Shown here piece after piece: positions 60,724 through 64,000 of a stretch of 64,000 nucleotides of DNA. The stretch lies in contig NZ_JAUSQU010000001.1 in NCBI RefSeq assembly GCF_030811455.1, positions 2,232,001 through 2,296,000 of the forward strand, given 5' to 3'. The stretch comes from Streptosporangium lutulentum. GTDB taxonomy: Bacteria; Actinomycetota; Actinomycetes; Streptosporangiales; Streptosporangiaceae. Numbering within the stretch: position 1 is the first letter of the stretch; every line of letters begins with the position of its first letter. A program made the translations under genes and the position numbers. The notes under the pieces were generated by a model. It had not been told where the DNA came from, did no database searches, and saw only the letters and a list, made by a program, of their open reading frames with translations.

Positions 60724-61968
60724 ATGGACGCGCGGCGCACGGTCGAGGCGGTGTGGCGGATCGAGTCCGCGCGCCTGGTGGCCTTCCTGGCCCGGGTGAC
60801 CCAGGATGTCGGGCTCGCCGAGGAGGCCGCGCAGGAGGCGTTCGTGTGCGCCCTCGAACAGTGGCCGCAGCGAGGCGTCCCGCGTAATCCCGGCGCGTGG
60901 CTGACCACCGTCGCCAAGCGCCGGGCGATCGATCTGATCCGGCGCGAGCACGTGCGGGACCGGAAGTACGCCCGGCTCGCCGCCGACCTTCTGGCACCGG
61001 GGCCGGAGGCCGGCGGCACGGCCGACTCGGAGCTGCTGTCGCTGGTCTTCGTCGCCTGCCACCCGGTCCTGTCCCGCGAGTCACGCGCGGCGCTGGCACT
61101 GCGCCTGGTCGGCGGGCTCAGCACCGAGGAGATCGCCCGTGCGTTCCTGGTGCCCGCCGCCACCATGGGGCAGCGGATCAGCCGGGCCAAGCGCACGCTG
61201 GCCGAGGCGCAGGTGCCGTTCGAGGTGCCCGGCGACGAGGAACTTCCGACGCGGCTGTCGGCGGTGCTGGAGGTCGTCTACCTCGTTTTCAACGAGGGGT
61301 ACTCGGGCACGTCGGGTGAGGAGTGGATCCGCCGGGACCTCGCGGAGGACGCCATGCGCCTCGGCCGTATCCTGGCCGGTCTGATGCCCCGCGAGCCGGA
61401 GGTGCACGGGCTCGTGGCGCTGATGGAACTGCAGGCGTCCCGTTTCCGGGTCCGCACCGGCCCGGACGGCGAGCCCGTCCTGCTCCAGCACCAGGATCGT
61501 TCCCGCTGGGACCGCACGCTGGTGACGCATGGGCTGGCCTCTCTCGCGCGGGCCAAGGGAGCAGGCAGGCCACTGGGGCCGTACACCGTGCAGGCGGCCA
61601 TCGCCGCCTGCCACGCCCGCGCCCGTCGTTTCGAGGACACCGACTGGGAGGCGATCATCGCACTGTACGACGCTCTCGCCCAGCTCGCGCCCTCACCCGT
61701 GGTGGAGCTCAACCGCGCGGTCGCGCTGCTTCACGCGGACGGGCCCCAGGCGGCGCTGGAGGCACTCGACGCCATCCGCGAGGACCCCCGGATGGCCCGC
61801 TACCACCTGCTCGGCGCCGTGCGCGGCGACGTCCTGCTGTGCCTGGGCCGGCACGCCGAGGCGGCCGAGGAACTGGAACGGGCGGCCGGCGTGGCACCGA
61901 CGACACGCGAGCGCACGCTGCTCATGGAGCGAGCGGCCGCCGCGATCTCAGCGTCCCCGGCCGGGTAG
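60724..61968 (+). CDS. ECF42-type sigma factor with C-terminal TPR-like extension
   Basis: The 414-residue protein has sigma2 (LAEEAAQEAFVCALEQWPQR, AWLTTVAKRRAIDLIRRE) and sigma4 (ALRLVGGLSTEEIARAFLVP, RISRAKRTL) regions in its first 185 residues. About 230 helical residues follow, starting VVYLVFNEGYSGTSGEEW, the hallmark of this group, and ending in TPR-like repeats (AVALLHADGPQAALEALD). No anti-sigma factor is encoded; the extension is thought to regulate activity. The DGPF gene directly upstream is its expected target and operon partner. Confidence 0.93.
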   Translation: MDARRTVEAVWRIESARLVAFLARVTQDVGLAEEAAQEAFVCALEQWPQRGVPRNPGAWLTTVAKRRAIDLIRREHVRDRKYARLAADLLAPGPEAGGTADSELLSLVFVACHPVLSRESRAALALRLVGGLSTEEIARAFLVPAATMGQRISRAKRTLAEAQVPFEVPGDEELPTRLSAVLEVVYLVFNEGYSGTSGEEWIRRDLAEDAMRLGRILAGLMPREPEVHGLVALMELQASRFRVRTGPDGEPVLLQHQDRSRWDRTLVTHGLASLARAKGAGRPLGPYTVQAAIAACHARARRFEDTDWEAIIALYDALAQLAPSPVVELNRAVALLHADGPQAALEALDAIREDPRMARYHLLGAVRGDVLLCLGRHAEAAEELERAAGVAPTTRERTLLMERAAAAISASPAG

Positions 61969-62037
61969 ACGCGGCCCCCGGCCGGCGTGGTCACGGAACT
62001 GCCGGCCCCCGGGCCTCGTCGGAGGCGCTCTTCGAGG

Positions 62038-62877
62038 TCATCGGTCCCATCGGCGGAACCCCCCTTCGCTGTTGACGACCTGTCCGGTGATCCAGGCGGC
62101 TTCGTCGGTGACGAGCCAGGCGATGAGGCGGGCGGGGTCGTCGGGAGTGGCCCAGCGTTGTCCCGGAAAGCGGCGGCTGACCGCCTCGTGGACCTCGGGT
62201 GGCGCGTAGCCGGTGTCGACGGGGCCCGGGTTGACGGTGTTGAGCGTGACGGCCTGGTCGGCGAGGTGGTCGGCCAGGGTGCGGGTGATGGAGGCGAGGG
62301 CGCCCTTGGCGGCGGCGTAGGCGACTTCGCCCCGCATGGGGCCGAGATCTTGCCCGGAGGTCATGAAGATGACACGGCCTCCGGGCCGCCCGTCGTGCTG
62401 GTCGGCGAAGGCCTGGGTGAGCAGGATGACCGATCGGGTGTTGACGGACCAGTGAGCGTCGAGCATGCCGGCGTCCAAGGTGCCCAGCGGCCCGTCGCCG
62501 CCGCTGCGGGCATGGTTGCAGACGAGGATGTCGAGGTGACCGAATGTTCGGACCGCCGCGGAGACCAGGTCGGCCGGCGCGTCCGGCTCGGCGAGGTCGA
62601 GGCCCAGATGGTGGACGGTCGCGTCGTCGGCGGCCAGCGCCTCGGTCACTCCTTGAACGATCGCGTGGGGTCCACCGGGATCGGCTCCCCAGGGCTGGTC
62701 GTGGTCGTGGGGAGCATGGTGATGAAGGAACAGGCCGGCTCCCAGGGACCCCAGCCTGCGGGCGATCGCGTATCCGATGCCGTCACGTCGGCTCACTCCG
62801 GTGACCAGGGCGGTCCGGCCACGGAGCGGCAGCGGATCGCGGCGCAGCCGGGAGAGGTCACGTTCAGCGTGGGTCAT
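62038..62877 (-). CDS. Short-chain dehydrogenase/reductase
   Basis: The protein of 279 residues has TALVTGVSRRDGIGYAIARR near residue 23, a long loop with HHHAPHDHDQ, LVCNHARSGGD near 115, the catalytic serine in FMTSGQD near 163 and YAAAKGALASITRTLADHLA near 180. The variant glycine loop and histidine-rich loop are typical of SDR proteins annotated as 3-ketoacyl-ACP reductase-like in Streptomyces. The ATG at 62877 is preferred to an upstream one at 62901. It is convergent with the sigma factor gene. Confidence 0.88.
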   Translation of the reverse strand: MTHAERDLSRLRRDPLPLRGRTALVTGVSRRDGIGYAIARRLGSLGAGLFLHHHAPHDHDQPWGADPGGPHAIVQGVTEALAADDATVHHLGLDLAEPDAPADLVSAAVRTFGHLDILVCNHARSGGDGPLGTLDAGMLDAHWSVNTRSVILLTQAFADQHDGRPGGRVIFMTSGQDLGPMRGEVAYAAAKGALASITRTLADHLADQAVTLNTVNPGPVDTGYAPPEVHEAVSRRFPGQRWATPDDPARLIAWLVTDEAAWITGQVVNSEGGFRRWDR

Positions 62878-62931
62878 GAACACAATCCTCGCCGTCGTCA
62901 CGGGCGGGGTCCAACGGTTTGACGATCCCGG

Positions 62932-64000
62932 TCACGTGGTCGGGCGGTGCGCTCTCATCCACTGCGCGAAGGCGGCCAGGCCCTCCTCGGGGCCGGCGCG
63001 GCCGACGCCGATACGGAAGCGGTCGGTGGGGGTGGGGGTGAGTTCGGAGTGGTAGATGCCGGCGGGCAGCAGCAGGACGCCGGACTCCTCCACCAGGCGG
63101 GTGCAGAACTCCTCCACGCCTTCCGGGCCGAGGTAGCGAGGGTAGGCGACACAGCCGCCGTCCGGTGCCCGCCACTCGAAGAGGTCCGCGAACTCGGCGA
63201 AGAACGCGTCGAAGACCGGCAGGTTCGCCGCGATCAGGGCCCGGTTGCGGTCCAGGATCGTCTTTCGGGCCTTGATCGCGACGCGGGCCAGAACCTCGCT
63301 GGGAGCGGAGTTGCAGATGGTGGTGTAGTGCTTGGCCCGCTCCAGGCGGGACAGCAGGTCCCGGTCGCGGCAGGTGATCCAGCCGATCCTCAGGCCCGCC
63401 AGGCCCAGGGCCTTGGAGGTCACGTTCAGCGACAGGGCCCGCTCGGACAGATCCGCGGCCTGCGGCAGGGTGCGAGCCGGATCGAGCTCCAGGCCGCGGT
63501 AGACCTCGTCGCTGAACAGGTGGATGCCGCGCTCGTCGCACAGCCGTACCAGCTCGGTGAAGTCGGCGGTGTCGATGACCTTGCCGGTGGGATTGTTGGG
63601 GAAGTTCACCGACACCACCCGGGTGTTCGGCCGGATCGCCGCCCTCACCCGGTCGAGGTCCAGGGCCCAATCGCGGTCAGGATCGAGGGCGACGCCGGTG
63701 ACCTCGCACAGCGCGAGCGGCACGGTCTCGGCCGCCTGGTAGTTCGGGGTCACCACCACCGCGTGATCGCCCGCGTCCAGCAGGACGTTCATCGCCAGGT
63801 ACAGGGCTTCCTCGGCGCCCGCGAAGCAGATGACGTCGGCGGCGTCCGCCCGCTCGTAGGTCTGGGCGATCGCCTCGCGCAGGGCAGGATCGCCGTAGGT
63901 CTCGGTGTAGCCCAGGGACAGGTTCTCGAACGCGGCCCGGTCCCGGTCGTCGGCCAGGGCGAGCAGTTCGGTGAGCGTCATGGTCTGGGCGTCGGAGGCG
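62932..64000 (-). CDS. Class I/II PLP-dependent aminotransferase, 5' end outside window
   Basis: The frame is open to the right edge, and residues before the ATG at 63981 (ASDAQT) fit the family, so the true start lies beyond the window. Visible motifs: GYTETYGDPALREAI, VICFAGAEEALYLAMNVLL, VVSVNFPNNPTGKV (substrate and PLP contacts), FSDEVYRGLE (PLP aspartate and tyrosine) and NVTSKALGLAGLRIGW with the PLP lysine. The C-terminus DRFRIGVGRAGPEEGLAAF carries the carboxylate-binding arginine. It is an active aminotransferase; the amino donor cannot be determined. Confidence 0.9.
   Translation of the reverse strand, partial: ASDAQTMTLTELLALADDRDRAAFENLSLGYTETYGDPALREAIAQTYERADAADVICFAGAEEALYLAMNVLLDAGDHAVVVTPNYQAAETVPLALCEVTGVALDPDRDWALDLDRVRAAIRPNTRVVSVNFPNNPTGKVIDTADFTELVRLCDERGIHLFSDEVYRGLELDPARTLPQAADLSERALSLNVTSKALGLAGLRIGWITCRDRDLLSRLERAKHYTTICNSAPSEVLARVAIKARKTILDRNRALIAANLPVFDAFFAEFADLFEWRAPDGGCVAYPRYLGPEGVEEFCTRLVEESGVLLLPAGIYHSELTPTPTDRFRIGVGRAGPEEGLAAFAQWMRAHRPTT

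Overview
This 64-kb window comes from the chromosome of a high-GC actinomycete. The base composition, GTG/TTG starts, many ATGA/GTGA overlaps, MsiK-type sugar ABC operon without its own ATPase, P450-ferredoxin cassettes, large LuxR-type ATPase regulators and furA-katG pair all fit Streptomycetales or Streptosporangiales. A Streptosporangium- or Nonomuraea-like host is my guess; no rRNA or tRNA gene is present to prove it. Gene density is high and the content is that of an accessory or arm region: regulators, transporters, redox enzymes, decaying genes and one insertion-sequence scar.

Layout. 1-3.1 kb: the N-terminal part of an APH-type phosphotransferase (minus strand, off the edge), a tetR-ferredoxin-P450 operon with an apparently leaderless tetR, and a truncated GAP-family membrane gene. 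3.2-8.4 kb: an ABC-2 exporter (ATPase and two permeases) divergent from a histidine kinase/response regulator pair. 8.5-13.8 kb: a RibD/DHFR-like reductase, an SRPBCC protein coupled to the remnant of its ArsR regulator, a secreted protein, a LuxR regulator and a secreted SGNH hydrolase. 14-17.7 kb: a LAL-type regulator and a glutamate-racemase-like protein.

17.8-29.8 kb: the most interesting unit, a LacI-controlled operon of about 12 kb. It encodes sugar permeases and a binding lipoprotein, four divergent ADP-ribosylglycohydrolase (ARH) family proteins, ribokinase, a class III CoA-transferase and a CitE-like lyase. A strong promoter and two LacI-type operators precede it. Nearly every gap inside the second half is spanned by a small ORF that overlaps or abuts its neighbours. 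I infer uptake of a riboside or ribosylated compound, ARH-type cleavage, ribose phosphorylation and CoA-dependent breakdown of an acid aglycone.

30-34 kb: an MFS exporter divergent from a tetR-P450-ferredoxin cassette. 34-41.3 kb: an XRE-cupin regulator divergent from a methyltransferase, a very large secreted metallophosphoesterase with three internal repeats, and a HupE/UreJ-like membrane protein. 41.4-46.2 kb: a rearrangement scar with a nitroreductase, an IS701-family and an IS630-family element sharing a CTAG junction, a 5'-truncated groEL fused back-to-back to a 5'-truncated tetR, and a second 63-bp copy of the groEL tail. 46.3-50.2 kb: RNase Z and furA-katG. 50.3-64 kb: short-chain dehydrogenases with divergent XRE and Rrf2 regulators, a NarL-type kinase with two response regulators, a cupin, a TetR, a SUKH-like immunity protein, a secreted HNH nuclease, a DGPF/ECF42-type sigma pair, another SDR and a partial aminotransferase.
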